DNA of 64,000 bases from Burkholderiales bacterium (GCA_016703325.1 JADJCH010000003.1:124001-188000); one strand, 5' to 3'. Shown: positions 25,323 through 34,434, counted from the stretch's first letter. Numbers and translations: made by a program. Notes: generated by a model not told the origin, from the sequence alone.

Positions 25323-26549
25323 ATGCCCGCCTACCGATTTGAAGCGCTGGACGCCAGCGGCAAGACCCACACCGGCCTGCTGGAAGCCGACAACGCCAAG
25401 GCCGTGCGCAGCCAGCTGCGCGGGCGCGACCTGGTCCCGCTGGCGGTGCAGGCTGTGGGTGGGGAGGCCTCCGCGGCCGGCAGCGGTGCCAGCTTCTCCA
25501 CCCGCGGTCGGCGGGTGTTCACCTCCACCACGCTGGCCATCTGGACCCGGCAGATCGCCGGCCTGGTCGGCGCCGGCCTGCCGCTGGAACGGGCACTCAC
25601 CGCGCTGTCCGAAGAAGCCGAGGACAACCGCCAGCGCGAGCTGCTGGCGCACCTGCGCGCCGAGGTCAACGCCGGATCGGCCTTCGCCCGGGCGCTGGCC
25701 AGTGCTCCGCGGGAGTTTGACGACGTCTACCGCGCCGTGGTGGCCGCGGGGGAGCAGAGCGGCCAGCTCGGTCGGGTGCTGGAGAAGCTGGCCGACGACC
25801 TGGAGGAGCGCCAGGCGCTCAAGGCCAAGTTGATCGGCGCGGCGTTGTACCCGGCCATCGTGTCCTGTGTGGCCATCGTCATCGTGGTGTTCCTGGTCAC
25901 CTATGTGGTGCCGCAGGTGGCTCAGGTGTTTGCGGGCGGCAAACGGGCCCTGCCCTTCCTGACCACCGCGATGCTGGCGATCAGCGACTTCCTGCGCAGC
26001 TGGGGCTGGCTGCTGCTGCTGGCCATCGGCGCGGGCGTCGGGCTGCTGGGTCTGGCGCGGCGCAATGAGGCCACCCGGCGCCAGCTCGACGCCAGCCTGC
26101 TGACGCTGCCGCTGATCGGCCGGCTGGCCCGTGGCTACAACGCCGCGCGTTTTGCCGGCACGCTGGCGATGCTGGCCGGCTCCGGCGTGCCGATCCTGAA
26201 GGCGTTGCAGGCCGCGGCCGAGACGCTGTCGAACGAGGCCATGCGCGCCGATGCGGTGGACGCCCTGGCCCAGGTGCGCGAAGGCGCCCCGCTGGCCGCT
26301 GCGCTGGCGGCCAAGAAGCGCTTCCCCGGCCTGCTGCCGATGTTCGCCCGCCTGGGTGAACAGACCGGCGAGCTGCCGCTGATGCTGCAGCGCGCCGCCA
26401 CCCAGCTCAGTGCCGAGGTGCAGCGCCGCGCCATGCAGCTGGCCACCATCCTGGAGCCGCTGCTGATCGTGGTGATGGGCGCGATGGTGATGCTGATCGT
26501 GCTGGCGGTGCTGCTGCCGATCATCCAGCTCAACACCTGGGTAAAGTAG
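25323..26549 (+). CDS. gspF: Type II secretion inner-membrane protein GspF
   Basis: A 408-residue polytopic protein with two T2SSF domains. The first (IWTRQIAGLVGAGLPLERAL) spans about residues 75-195 and ends in a membrane segment; the second (ARFAGTLAMLAGSGVPILKAL) spans about 275-400 and ends in two hydrophobic stretches. GspF is the platform protein that couples GspE to the pseudopilus. It starts three bases after gspE and ends the gsp run. A dispersed intergenic repeat with hairpin potential follows. Confidence 0.97.
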   Translation: MPAYRFEALDASGKTHTGLLEADNAKAVRSQLRGRDLVPLAVQAVGGEASAAGSGASFSTRGRRVFTSTTLAIWTRQIAGLVGAGLPLERALTALSEEAEDNRQRELLAHLRAEVNAGSAFARALASAPREFDDVYRAVVAAGEQSGQLGRVLEKLADDLEERQALKAKLIGAALYPAIVSCVAIVIVVFLVTYVVPQVAQVFAGGKRALPFLTTAMLAISDFLRSWGWLLLLAIGAGVGLLGLARRNEATRRQLDASLLTLPLIGRLARGYNAARFAGTLAMLAGSGVPILKALQAAAETLSNEAMRADAVDALAQVREGAPLAAALAAKKRFPGLLPMFARLGEQTGELPLMLQRAATQLSAEVQRRAMQLATILEPLLIVVMGAMVMLIVLAVLLPIIQLNTWVK

Positions 26550-26553
26550 GCCC

Positions 26554-26640
26554 ACCCCCCGTTGCGGCTCACGCCGCTCCCCCCTCAAGGGGGGCGACCC
26601 CGGCGGACCGGCGGAGCCGGATCCGCGGCGTCTGCTGGAC
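26554..26640. repeat. Dispersed intergenic repeat, copy 1 (after gspF)
   Basis: The unit has a C-rich start, a stem CCCCCC-TCAA-GGGGGG near 26579-26594, and a conserved end around GAGCCGGATCCGCGGC. Recognisably related units follow livM (39378) and livF (41793) homologues. All lie just after stop codons and may act as terminators or 3' stabilisers. I associate similar elements with Comamonadaceae genomes. Confidence 0.8.
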
Positions 26641-26680
26641 GAACGCGGGGGATCTGGTGCCGGGGGGGGATGGGGTCAAC

Positions 26681-26714
26681 GGGCCGGTGGAGCCGGATCC
26701 GCGGCGTCTGCTGG
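26681..26714. repeat. Partial second copy of the intergenic repeat end
   Basis: The 25 bases at 26690-26714 are identical to 26614-26638, forming a direct repeat with a 51-base gap. The copy lacks the hairpin half of the unit. It lies between gspF and the end of the diguanylate cyclase gene. Confidence 0.9.
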
Positions 26715-26759
26715 CCGAAGACCCCGGGCCAGTACGGGTGCAGCGATCAACGGATCGGC

Positions 26760-28503
26760 TCAGGCGGGCTGCAGGGCGGGTTCGTCCAGGTGGCGCAGCT
26801 GCTGTTTGCCGGACTGTTTACCGGCGTACATGGCCTGGTCGGCGCGTTTGATGAGGTCGGCGGCGTCGCGGCCGTCGGTGGGCGACAGGGCGTAGCCGAT
26901 GGTGGCGCCGACGCGGCAGGGGGCGGCGTCGATGTCGAAGGGGTCGGCAAAGCAGGCGAGCAGCTTCTGGCCGACGCGCTGCGCGGTGGCGCGGTCCGGC
27001 AGCCCATCGGCCACGACCACGAACTCGTCGCCGCCGACGCGGGCCACCAGGTCGGTTTCGCGCAGCGCGCCGCGCAGTCGGGCCGCTGCGGCGATCAGCA
27101 GTTCGTCGCCGGCGTCGTGGCCGAGCAGGTCGTTGACCGGCTTGAAGCCGTCCAGGTCCATCACGTAGACGGCGCTCAGGCGCTGGGGGCTGACCTGGTC
27201 CAGGCGCCTGGCCAGTGCCGCCTGCAGGCCGCGGCGGTTGAGCAGGCCGGTGAGCGGGTCGGTGGAGGCCAGGGAGCTCATGCGGTCGCGTTCGCGGCGG
27301 GCCTGCTCGGCCGCCTGGCGGATCGACACATTGCGCAGGCCCAGCACCAGCATCCACATGGCCATCTCGGCCAGGGTGGCGAACTGCAGCGAGTGCTGGG
27401 TCCAGAAGTTGACATCCACCTGGCCTCGCAGAAATGCGGCCATCACCCCCACACCGATCGAATACAGCCCCCAACCCAGGAAGATGAACAGGGCCGACCG
27501 GTCGCCCTGGCGGGCCCGCACCCAGGCCACCGGCACCCCCAGCAGCATCGGCACCGGGCCCAGCAGGGTGGACATCACATGGGCCTGCGGGTACCCGATC
27601 ACACCGGTGAGAAACAACCCGATGGTGACCGCACTGAGCAGCGCAGGCCCGCAGGAGCCGGGAGGCACGCGGGTAGAGCTGCCGCACTTCCAGCACCCGG
27701 TCGATGAACAGGATCCCGCCGATCAGCCCGAGCAGCACGGACGCGGGCGATGCCTTCTCCATCGCCCAGGGGCTGCCCGGCCAGAGGTGCTCCGCGCCGA
27801 GGCCGAACTGGTTGACGAAGAACAGCGCCAGGCCGAAGACGTTGAGGGCGTAATAGAGGTAGGCGTTGTCCCTGAGCACCAGCCACTGCGCCAGGCTGTA
27901 CAGCAGCAGGCACAGGGCGATGCCACCCAGCAGACCCTGCCCGGCTTCGACGCGGGACTCGTGGGCGCGGTAGACCTCCTCGCGCCACAGGGCCAGCGGC
28001 AGCACCATGGTGCTGGAGGTTTCGACGCGCAGCAGCAGTTCATGCTCCATGCCGCGTTCCAGCAGCAGCAGGGCCGCATGGCTGCGCGTGGGCAGCGGCC
28101 GGTCGGCCAACGGCAGGTGGTCCCCCAGGCGCAGGTGCTTCACCGGGTGCAGGTCCGACAGCACATGCAGGTCCACCCGGTCCAGCGCCGGGTAGTCGAT
28201 GTCCAGCAACCAGCGACCCGACGCGGCCTGCGGCACCACCAGCGGTACGCGCAGCCAGACCACCTCCCGCTGCACACCCAGGTTGCTGCGCGGCCCGACG
28301 GGCGCACGGAACTCGTTGAGGTGCAGCAGGGCGTCCTGCACCGTCGCGGTGCGGCTGGCATCCACCCAGACGGTGACATGCGACCACAGGTCCAGCCGCG
28401 TCTGCGACTCGTCCAGCACCAGGCGCTGGGCCGCCGCTCCCGGCAGACAGGCTGCCCAGAGCAGGACACTCAAACACCACAGTCGCAGGATCTGCCGCAC
28501 CAT
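26760..28503 (-). CDS. 7TMR-DISM diguanylate cyclase, frame broken near 27650
   Basis: The restored protein has about 580 aa. A signal peptide (MVRQILRLWCLSVLLWAACLP...) precedes a 7TMR-DISMED2 sensor domain (about residues 35-175), a seven-helix 7TMR-DISM membrane domain, and a C-terminal GGDEF domain making cyclic di-GMP. The active site reads GGDEF intact, and a product-inhibition I-site RETD sits five residues before it. The N-terminal part ends in one frame (LEVRQLYPRASRLL) and the rest continues in the next frame (PALLSAVTIGLFLTGV); removing one base near 27640-27660 joins them. The total length, 3n+1, agrees. A sequencing indel is likely. Confidence 0.87.
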
Positions 28504-28804
28504 TTCACCTTGGGAGTCACACTCAGGTGGTATCGACCCACAGCCAGCGATTTCAAGCCGTGGGGGTGCCACCCTGTCACGTTCCGAGCATGGGCATGCA
28601 ACGTGCTCGCCCTGGGTTGCCGAGCCGACGCGCCAGACGGCAGCATCCACCCCCCGCAACGCAGGGCATCCCCGCTGCTGGGGGAGGTTTCCCGCTTTCA
28701 TCGCGGCGCAGGCTTTGGCAAGCTTTGCTGCAATGGGTTGCACGACCGCACCTCCAGCGCGGTCGCGCAACGTACCTGAGCCTGAAGTTGCCCCGGAGGT
28801 CCGC
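28504..28804. other. Intergenic region between diguanylate cyclase and Lon-like ATPase
   Basis: This 301-base divergent region has no gene. It should contain promoters for both neighbours, but no strong -35/-10 pairs stand out. The notable structure is a hairpin at 28738-28770, listed separately. Confidence 0.6.
28738..28770 (+). promoter_or_regulatory. Hairpin with an ACCTCC loop facing the downstream ribosome binding site
   Basis: Arms 28738-28749 and 28759-28770 pair over 12 positions with one mismatch around a nine-base loop that begins ACCTCC (28750-28755). The ribosome binding site of the next gene is GGAGGT at 28795-28800, an exact complement of those six loop bases, four bases before its ATG. 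In the leader RNA a loop-to-Shine-Dalgarno interaction could block translation. This is inferred from complementarity only; the dyad may instead be a protein operator. Confidence 0.45.
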
Positions 28805-29803
28805 ATGAGCCGTCCGATCACCGATCTGGTGTGCACCACCCCGGCGATCCCGATCGCCCAGATCCGGCAGGTCTACCGCGTCGACGACGTGGAGAAGCGC
28901 CTGACCAAGCTGCTCCCCAAGGAACACGAGCACCTGCGCGCCACCTACGAGCGCATGCTGGAGAAGGGGCCGGAGCGATTCCAGGTCAAACCCTCCGGCC
29001 TGCCGGTGATGGATCACCTCTACGACAGTCTGCCCAATTTCCACCCGGTGCTTGACGACGTCAAGCGCCAGCTCGCGCTGTGTGAGGACAGCCGCGATGC
29101 GCTGGAGATCACCCCCATCCTGCTGCTGGGCCCACCCGGGGTCGGCAAGACGCACTTCGCCCGCGAAATGGCACAGCTGCTGGGCACCGGCATGGGCTTC
29201 GTGTCGATGAGTTCACTGACCGCCGGCTGGGTGCTCTCCGGCGCCAGCTCGCAGTGGAAGGGAGCGCGCCCGGGCAAGGTGTTCGAGACGCTGGTGGACG
29301 GTCAGTACGCCAACCCGGTGATCGTGGTCGACGAGATCGACAAGGCCGGCGGCGAGCATGCCTACGACCCGCTGGGCGCGCTGTACAGCCTGCTGGAGCA
29401 CGACACCGCCCACAGCTTCATCGACGAGTTTGCCGAGGTGCCCATCGATGCCAGCCAGGTGATCTGGGTGGCCACGGCCAACGACGAACGCAGCATCCCG
29501 GAGCCCATCCTGAACCGGATGAACGTCTACGAGGTGGGCATGCCCCACCGTGATGCGGCCCGCCTCATCGCCCTGCGCTTGTACCGGAGCATCCGCGGCA
29601 CCCACGACTGGGGCCGGCGTTTCGAAGACACCCCTTCGGAGGACGTGCTGGAACGGCTGTCCGAGCTGGCCCCCCGCGAGATGCGCCGCGCCTGGATGAC
29701 CGCCTTCGGCAATGCCAAGCTGGCACGCCGATCGCAGATCGAAACGGGTGACCTGCCGGACGCGGGAGGCGGCAAACGCACACCGATGGGCTTCGTGCAC
29801 TGA
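28805..29803 (+). CDS. Orphan Lon-type AAA+ ATPase
   Basis: A 332-residue AAA+ protein with Walker A GPPGVGKTH near residue 113-121, Walker B VIVVDEIDK, sensor-1 VATAND and an arginine-finger region EPILNRM. The GASSQWKGARPGKVFETL segment and the overall pattern are those of the Lon ATPase module, yet both the Lon substrate-binding N domain and the Ser-Lys protease domain are missing. It may act as a chaperone-like remodeller or depend on a separate partner. A strong GGAGGT ribosome binding site precedes the ATG. No partner gene is obvious; it stands alone. Confidence 0.8.
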   Translation: MSRPITDLVCTTPAIPIAQIRQVYRVDDVEKRLTKLLPKEHEHLRATYERMLEKGPERFQVKPSGLPVMDHLYDSLPNFHPVLDDVKRQLALCEDSRDALEITPILLLGPPGVGKTHFAREMAQLLGTGMGFVSMSSLTAGWVLSGASSQWKGARPGKVFETLVDGQYANPVIVVDEIDKAGGEHAYDPLGALYSLLEHDTAHSFIDEFAEVPIDASQVIWVATANDERSIPEPILNRMNVYEVGMPHRDAARLIALRLYRSIRGTHDWGRRFEDTPSEDVLERLSELAPREMRRAWMTAFGNAKLARRSQIETGDLPDAGGGKRTPMGFVH

Positions 29804-29963
29804 GGGCAGGCCGAGACAGCTGAGCCACACCGGTCCCCTTCATCCACGGGGGCTGCAGTCCGTTCATGAGGGACTGTCACGGAAGCTACATGGCGGGTTC
29901 TTAACGTGAGGACGTGTCGATGCCTTGCATCGATTCACCCACGATGGATTCAGGAGCCCCTTC

Positions 29964-30707
29964 ATGTACAAGCACTTCCTCGCCCTGGCCGCTGCGGCTG
30001 CCTTCATCGCGCCGGCTCAGGCGCTGACCACCGGTGACATCGCCTTCACTTCGTTCAATGCGGACGAAGACAGCTGGGCTGTCGCAACCTTCGTCGACAT
30101 CGCTGCCAACACCAACATCTACTTCAGCGACAACGAGTGGAACGGCTCGGCCTTCAATGACGCGAACGAGCACACGCTGGTCTGGAACACCGGTGCCGCC
30201 ACCCTGTCGGCCGGCAGCGTCGTGGTGTTCACGGAAATCGACGGCACCCCCGACGTGATCAGTGCGTCCACCGGCACACTCAGCCTGGCAGGCAGCGGCG
30301 GCACCAACCTGGGTTTCGCCAAGTCCAACGAAACGGTCTACGCCTACCTCGGCTCCGCCGCCACGACACCCACGACGTTTCTCACTGCACTGACAACCGA
30401 GGCTGACACAGCTCCTTCGTATGTCACCAACGCAGGCCTGACATTTGGCGTCAACGCGATCAACCTGGTTGACGATGCCGACTTCGGCGAATACACCGGC
30501 GCGCGCAGTGGCCTGACCACCTTTGCCGCCTACAAGACGCTGGTGTACGACAACGGCAATTGGAACGACGTCGGATCGGGCGAGTTCACGGGTACAACGC
30601 TCAATGCCACGTCCTTCACGACCGCCGTCCCCGAGCCCGAAACCTACGCCCTGATGCTTGCCGGCCTGGGCGTCATCGGCGCGATGGCCCGCCGCCGTCG
30701 CGGCTGA
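29964..30707 (+). CDS. PEP-CTERM sorted exoprotein with lamin-tail-like N-terminal domain
   Basis: A 247-residue secreted protein. Signal peptide MYKHFLALAAAAAFIAPAQA is followed by TTGDIAFTSFNADEDSWAVATFVDI and NIYFSDNEWNGSAF, a beta-rich domain of the kind found beside ExeM-type nucleases. The C-terminus has the full PEP-CTERM sorting signal: VPEPETY, a hydrophobic helix ALMLAGLGVIGAMA, and an Arg-rich end. Such signals direct exosortase processing in EPS-producing bacteria. ATG 29964 was chosen because it begins the signal peptide, with GGAG 9 bases upstream. A terminator follows. Confidence 0.88.
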   Translation: MYKHFLALAAAAAFIAPAQALTTGDIAFTSFNADEDSWAVATFVDIAANTNIYFSDNEWNGSAFNDANEHTLVWNTGAATLSAGSVVVFTEIDGTPDVISASTGTLSLAGSGGTNLGFAKSNETVYAYLGSAATTPTTFLTALTTEADTAPSYVTNAGLTFGVNAINLVDDADFGEYTGARSGLTTFAAYKTLVYDNGNWNDVGSGEFTGTTLNATSFTTAVPEPETYALMLAGLGVIGAMARRRRG

Positions 30708-30724
30708 TCGCAGCACTGGAACTG

Positions 30725-30757
30725 AAGCGCCGCAGCGCCCCCCGCTGCGGCGCTTTT
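30725..30757 (+). terminator. Rho-independent terminator after the PEP-CTERM gene
   Basis: A 13-base-pair perfect stem (30725-30737 with 30743-30755) encloses a C5 loop and runs into TTTT. It lies 18 bases after the stop codon and separates this gene from the nuclease gene. Confidence 0.88.
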
Positions 30758-30819
30758 CCCATGGCGCCGGCCGGTCCGCAGCGGCCGGCCGACGGACATC
30801 CAACACCAGCCACCTCCCC

Positions 30820-33081
30820 ATGAACTTCCCCATGCGTCCCCACCTGCCGGCGGCTGCGCTGGCGCTGGCCTTTGCCCTGCCCCAGGTGCAGGCTCAGACC
30901 GCCCTGTCGATCCCCGCGATCCAGGGCAGCGGCAGCACCAGCCCCTACGCCACCAGCCTGGTCACCACCACCGGCGTGGTCACCAAGATCAACAGCAACG
31001 GCTTCTTCATCCAGGACCTGACGGGTGACGGCAACCCCGCCACCTCCGACGGCCTTTTTGTCTTCGCCTCGCCCACCACCTGGAGCGCCGCCGTTGCCGT
31101 CGGCAATCTGGTGTCGGTCACCGGTACGGTCACCGAGTTCAACACCGGAGCGGCAGCCAACAGCGACACCGCCTCCCACACGCTGACCGAGCTGACCGGC
31201 GTCACCGCCGTCACGCTGGTCGGCACGGGCTACAGCATCACCCCGGTGACGATGTCGTTGCCCGAAGCCGTCAACGACGACCTGGAACGCCACGAAGGCA
31301 TGCTGGTGACGATCACCGGCCCGCTGACCGTGGCGCAGAACTACTTCCAGGCCCGCTACGGCCAGCTCACCCTGTCGGCCGGTGGCCGGCTGGAGACACC
31401 CACCAACCGGCATCGCCCCGGCACGCCCGAAGCGATTGCGCTGGCGGACCGGAACGCACGCGCGCGCATCCTGCTGGACGACGGCAGCACGGCGCAGAAC
31501 CGCAACCCCACCCCCTACATCGGCAGCTCAGGCGCACCGCGCGGCGGCGACACGATCGGCAGCATCACGGGTGTCATCGACTACGGCCTGGCCACCGCCG
31601 GCAGCGCCGGCTTTGGCGACTACAAGATCCATCCGACCACGGTACCGGTGTTCAGCAGCAGCCACCCGCGCCCGGCGGCTCCCGCCGGTGTCGGGGGCAA
31701 CCTGAAGGTGGCCAGCTTCAACGTGCTGAACTACTTCACCACCTTCACCAACGGGCAGACGGCCGACGGCCTGAGCGGCCAGGGCTGCAGCCTCGACGGG
31801 ACCGTGGCCACGTCCAACTGCCGCGGCGCGACCTCGTCGGCCGAGTTCATCCGTCAGCGCAACAAGATCGTCGAGGCCATGCTGCTGCTGGATGCCGACG
31901 TGCTGGGACTGATGGAGATCCAGAACAACGGCAACACCGCGGTCGACAACCTGGTGGAGGCGTTGAACACCAGGCTGGGCGCAGGCACCTACGCCAGCGT
32001 GGGCCTGCCCGCAGCAGGCACCGGCAGCGACGCCATTCGCGTGGCCATGATCTACAAGCCCTCCCGGGTGGCCCGATCCGGCGCCGCGCTGAGCGACACC
32101 GACGCCGTCAACAACCGCCCGACGCTGGCCCAGACCTTCCAGATGGCCAATGGGGTGAACTTCTCGGTGCTGGTCAACCACCTCAAGTCCAAGGGCAGCT
32201 GCCCCAGCGCCGGCGATGCCAATGCTGCCGGCAATACGGACGCCGGTGACGGCCAGGGTTGCTGGAACGGGCTGCGCACCCAGCAGGCCCAGCGCCTGCG
32301 CACTTTTGCCAGCCAGGTGCAGACGGCGGCCGGCAGCAGCGACCTGCTGATCATCGGCGACCTCAACGCCTATGGGCAGGAAGATCCGGTGCACGCCTTG
32401 ACCAGCTACGGCTGGGTCGACGAAGCCCACCGCTTTGCCCCGGCGTCGGGTTTTGCCTACAGCTACGTCTTCGACGGCGCCGCGGGCCGGCTGGATCACC
32501 TGCTGAGCTCGTCCACCCTGTCGGCCAAGGTCAGCGGGGCCACCCACTGGCACATCAACGCCGACGAGTCGGTGGCACAGGACTACAACCTGGAGTTCAA
32601 ACAACCGGCCTGCGGGACCTGTGCCCCGGATCCGTACAGCGTCTCACCCTACCGCTCGTCGGACCACGATCCGGCGCTGATCGGGTTGAACCTGTACAAC
32701 AGCTACATCACGGCCACGGGCGCGACCGTCACCGGCACGGCGGGGGATGATCTCATCACCGCCGGGGCCGGCCGTCGGACGCTGACCGGCGGTGGCGGGC
32801 GCGATCAGTTCGCCTTCACCAGCAGCTTTGCCGGCGGGGGGACGATCGCCGACTTCACACCGGGCAGCGACGTCATCAACCTGCGAGCGATCCTGCAGGC
32901 CCTGCGTGTGAGCGCGGCGGCCCCTTTCACGCAGGGATACATCACTTGCACCCACTCCGGCAGCAGCGACGCCGTCATCGGCGTGGATCCGGATGCCTCA
33001 GGCCCCGCCGCCCGCCGCCAACTGATCCTGCTGAAGAACCTGCGCTGCGACGCGCTGGACAGCAGCAGCTTCCTGAACTGA
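30820..33081 (+). CDS. ExeM/NucH family extracellular endonuclease
   Basis: A 753-residue secreted nuclease. A signal peptide ends near QVQAQ. An OB-like domain (about residues 35-230) precedes an endonuclease/exonuclease/phosphatase domain: LKVASFNVLNYF, the metal-binding Glu in LGLMEIQNNG, NHLKSKGS, LLIIGDLNAYG and the final SDHDPALIGL. The last 110 residues resemble a haemolysin-type calcium repeat (GTAGDDLITAGAG, GGGGRDQF) followed by a helical tail with cysteines. Such enzymes degrade extracellular DNA. Export through the type II system encoded upstream is plausible but not shown. The next gene starts 28 bases later. Confidence 0.93.
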   Translation: MNFPMRPHLPAAALALAFALPQVQAQTALSIPAIQGSGSTSPYATSLVTTTGVVTKINSNGFFIQDLTGDGNPATSDGLFVFASPTTWSAAVAVGNLVSVTGTVTEFNTGAAANSDTASHTLTELTGVTAVTLVGTGYSITPVTMSLPEAVNDDLERHEGMLVTITGPLTVAQNYFQARYGQLTLSAGGRLETPTNRHRPGTPEAIALADRNARARILLDDGSTAQNRNPTPYIGSSGAPRGGDTIGSITGVIDYGLATAGSAGFGDYKIHPTTVPVFSSSHPRPAAPAGVGGNLKVASFNVLNYFTTFTNGQTADGLSGQGCSLDGTVATSNCRGATSSAEFIRQRNKIVEAMLLLDADVLGLMEIQNNGNTAVDNLVEALNTRLGAGTYASVGLPAAGTGSDAIRVAMIYKPSRVARSGAALSDTDAVNNRPTLAQTFQMANGVNFSVLVNHLKSKGSCPSAGDANAAGNTDAGDGQGCWNGLRTQQAQRLRTFASQVQTAAGSSDLLIIGDLNAYGQEDPVHALTSYGWVDEAHRFAPASGFAYSYVFDGAAGRLDHLLSSSTLSAKVSGATHWHINADESVAQDYNLEFKQPACGTCAPDPYSVSPYRSSDHDPALIGLNLYNSYITATGATVTGTAGDDLITAGAGRRTLTGGGGRDQFAFTSSFAGGGTIADFTPGSDVINLRAILQALRVSAAAPFTQGYITCTHSGSSDAVIGVDPDASGPAARRQLILLKNLRCDALDSSSFLN

Positions 33082-33109
33082 CCGCCACCGCCATCTCCTG
33101 GTGATCACC

Positions 33110-33604
33110 ATGACCCACCTCCCCTCCATCCGCCGCGCCAGCGCCGCCGCCTTGCTCTGCCTGGCCAGCGCCTCGGCTGCGGCCGCCGACTACAGCTTCT
33201 CAGGGCTGACCGACTCCGGACCCCTGGCCGGCAGTGCCTTCAGCGGCAGCTTCTCCTTCGACACAGCGGTGTCTGACGGCGATGTGGCCCTGACCGCGTT
33301 TTCGCTCGACTTTGCCGGGCAACACTACGGCCTGGAGCCCGACAGTGTTGCCACCTTTGCCGGGAGCATCCTGATCGGCCTGAACCACGACGATCTGGGC
33401 AGCAGCGACACGGCGGTTCGCCCCAACGTGCAGTTCACGGCCGCCGACTGGAGCGGCGCTGCCTTCTGGTACGAAGGCGCCCTCGGCGACGTCGGCTTCG
33501 GCAGCTACAGCATCACCGCCGTACCCGAGCCTGAATCCTGGGCCCTGCTGCTGGCTGGCCTGGGTGTGCTGGGCGCCGTGCGACGGCGCCAGGCCCGGCG
33601 CTGA
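33110..33604 (+). CDS. Small PEP-CTERM exoprotein
   Basis: A 164-residue secreted protein: signal peptide to ASAAAA, a beta-rich middle (FSGSFSFDTAVSDGDVALTAFSLDF) and a C-terminal PEP-CTERM signal VPEPESWALLLAGLGVLGAVRRR. It follows the nuclease gene by 28 bases and is probably cotranscribed with it. ATG 33110 is preferred over an in-frame GTG at 33101. The middle domain is of the kind seen in many PEP-CTERM proteins with no known activity. Confidence 0.88.
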   Translation: MTHLPSIRRASAAALLCLASASAAAADYSFSGLTDSGPLAGSAFSGSFSFDTAVSDGDVALTAFSLDFAGQHYGLEPDSVATFAGSILIGLNHDDLGSSDTAVRPNVQFTAADWSGAAFWYEGALGDVGFGSYSITAVPEPESWALLLAGLGVLGAVRRRQARR

Positions 33605-33637
33605 CCTCCGTCGGCTGCCGCACGGCCCCGCGGGAGC

Positions 33638-34390
33638 TCACTCCCTCGGGGCGCTGAAGATGCGCAGCCCGGCCAGGTCCAGCACCCGCAGCCCGCCGTA
33701 TTCGATGCGGATCAGCCGGGCGCGCTGCAGCGCATGCAGCGCAACGTTCACGCGCTGGCGCGACAGCCCCACCAGGTAGGCCAGCTCCTGCTGAGTGATG
33801 CGCAGCAGCTCGCCCACCCCCGGGTAGAGCACCGGATGGAACAGTGCGGCCAGGCTGCGCGCCACCCGGGTGTCCGGGTCGCCCAGGCGGTCGATCTGGC
33901 GGGCAGCGATGAACTGCCCCAGCCGCTCGTTGAGCTGGTCCATCACGTAGCGGTTGAAGGGGATGCTGCGCTCGAGCAGCCAGTCGAAGGTGGCCGCCGG
34001 CAGGCCGGCCACCACACTCTTGCGCAGCACCTCGATGTTGTAGCGGTAAACCTCATGTTTGAGCAGCGTGCCTTCGCCGAACCAGGCGCCCGGCGGCACC
34101 CCGGTGAAGGTGATGGAGGTGGACTCGCTGCTGTCGTTGCTCATCTTCAGCAACCCGTCGATCACGCCGAACCAGAAGTTGGCCGGCCGGCCCACCTTGC
34201 AGATGATCTCTCCCAGCGCCGCATCGGCCACCTGCAGGTGGCTCACCACCTGGGCCCGCTCCTCGGCGGACAGCACCGCCAGCCAGGGCACCATGGCCAG
34301 CTCCGCGGCCGTGGCCTGGCGGGCCCGCTGGCGCAGGGCCGGCATCCCCCCCGGCGGGTGGCGGCGCAGTTCCTCGGCAAGTGCTGGCAT
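33638..34390 (-). CDS. Crp/Fnr family transcriptional regulator
   Basis: A 250-residue regulator. A cyclic-nucleotide-binding-like beta roll spans about residues 35-150 (GEIICKVGRPANFWFGVIDGLLKMS, PGAWFGEGTLL), and a C-terminal winged helix contains LLRITQQELAYLVGLSRQRVNVALHAL. There is no N-terminal cysteine cluster, so it is not an Fnr oxygen sensor. The effector is unknown. It is divergent from the acyl-CoA ligase/Liv transporter operon, and a palindrome with CRP-like geometry lies between them, so it probably controls that operon. ATG 34390 was chosen over TTG 34402. Confidence 0.92.
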   Translation of the reverse strand: MPALAEELRRHPPGGMPALRQRARQATAAELAMVPWLAVLSAEERAQVVSHLQVADAALGEIICKVGRPANFWFGVIDGLLKMSNDSSESTSITFTGVPPGAWFGEGTLLKHEVYRYNIEVLRKSVVAGLPAATFDWLLERSIPFNRYVMDQLNERLGQFIAARQIDRLGDPDTRVARSLAALFHPVLYPGVGELLRITQQELAYLVGLSRQRVNVALHALQRARLIRIEYGGLRVLDLAGLRIFSAPRE

Positions 34391-34434
34391 GACAAATCTC
34401 AAGTGGCTGCGCAGCCGACCCGGACATGCCGAAT

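Noticed and set aside
28715..28735. Sigma-54-like promoter TTGGCA...TTGCTGC
   Set aside because: The GG and GC dinucleotides are 8 or 11 bases apart instead of the required 10.
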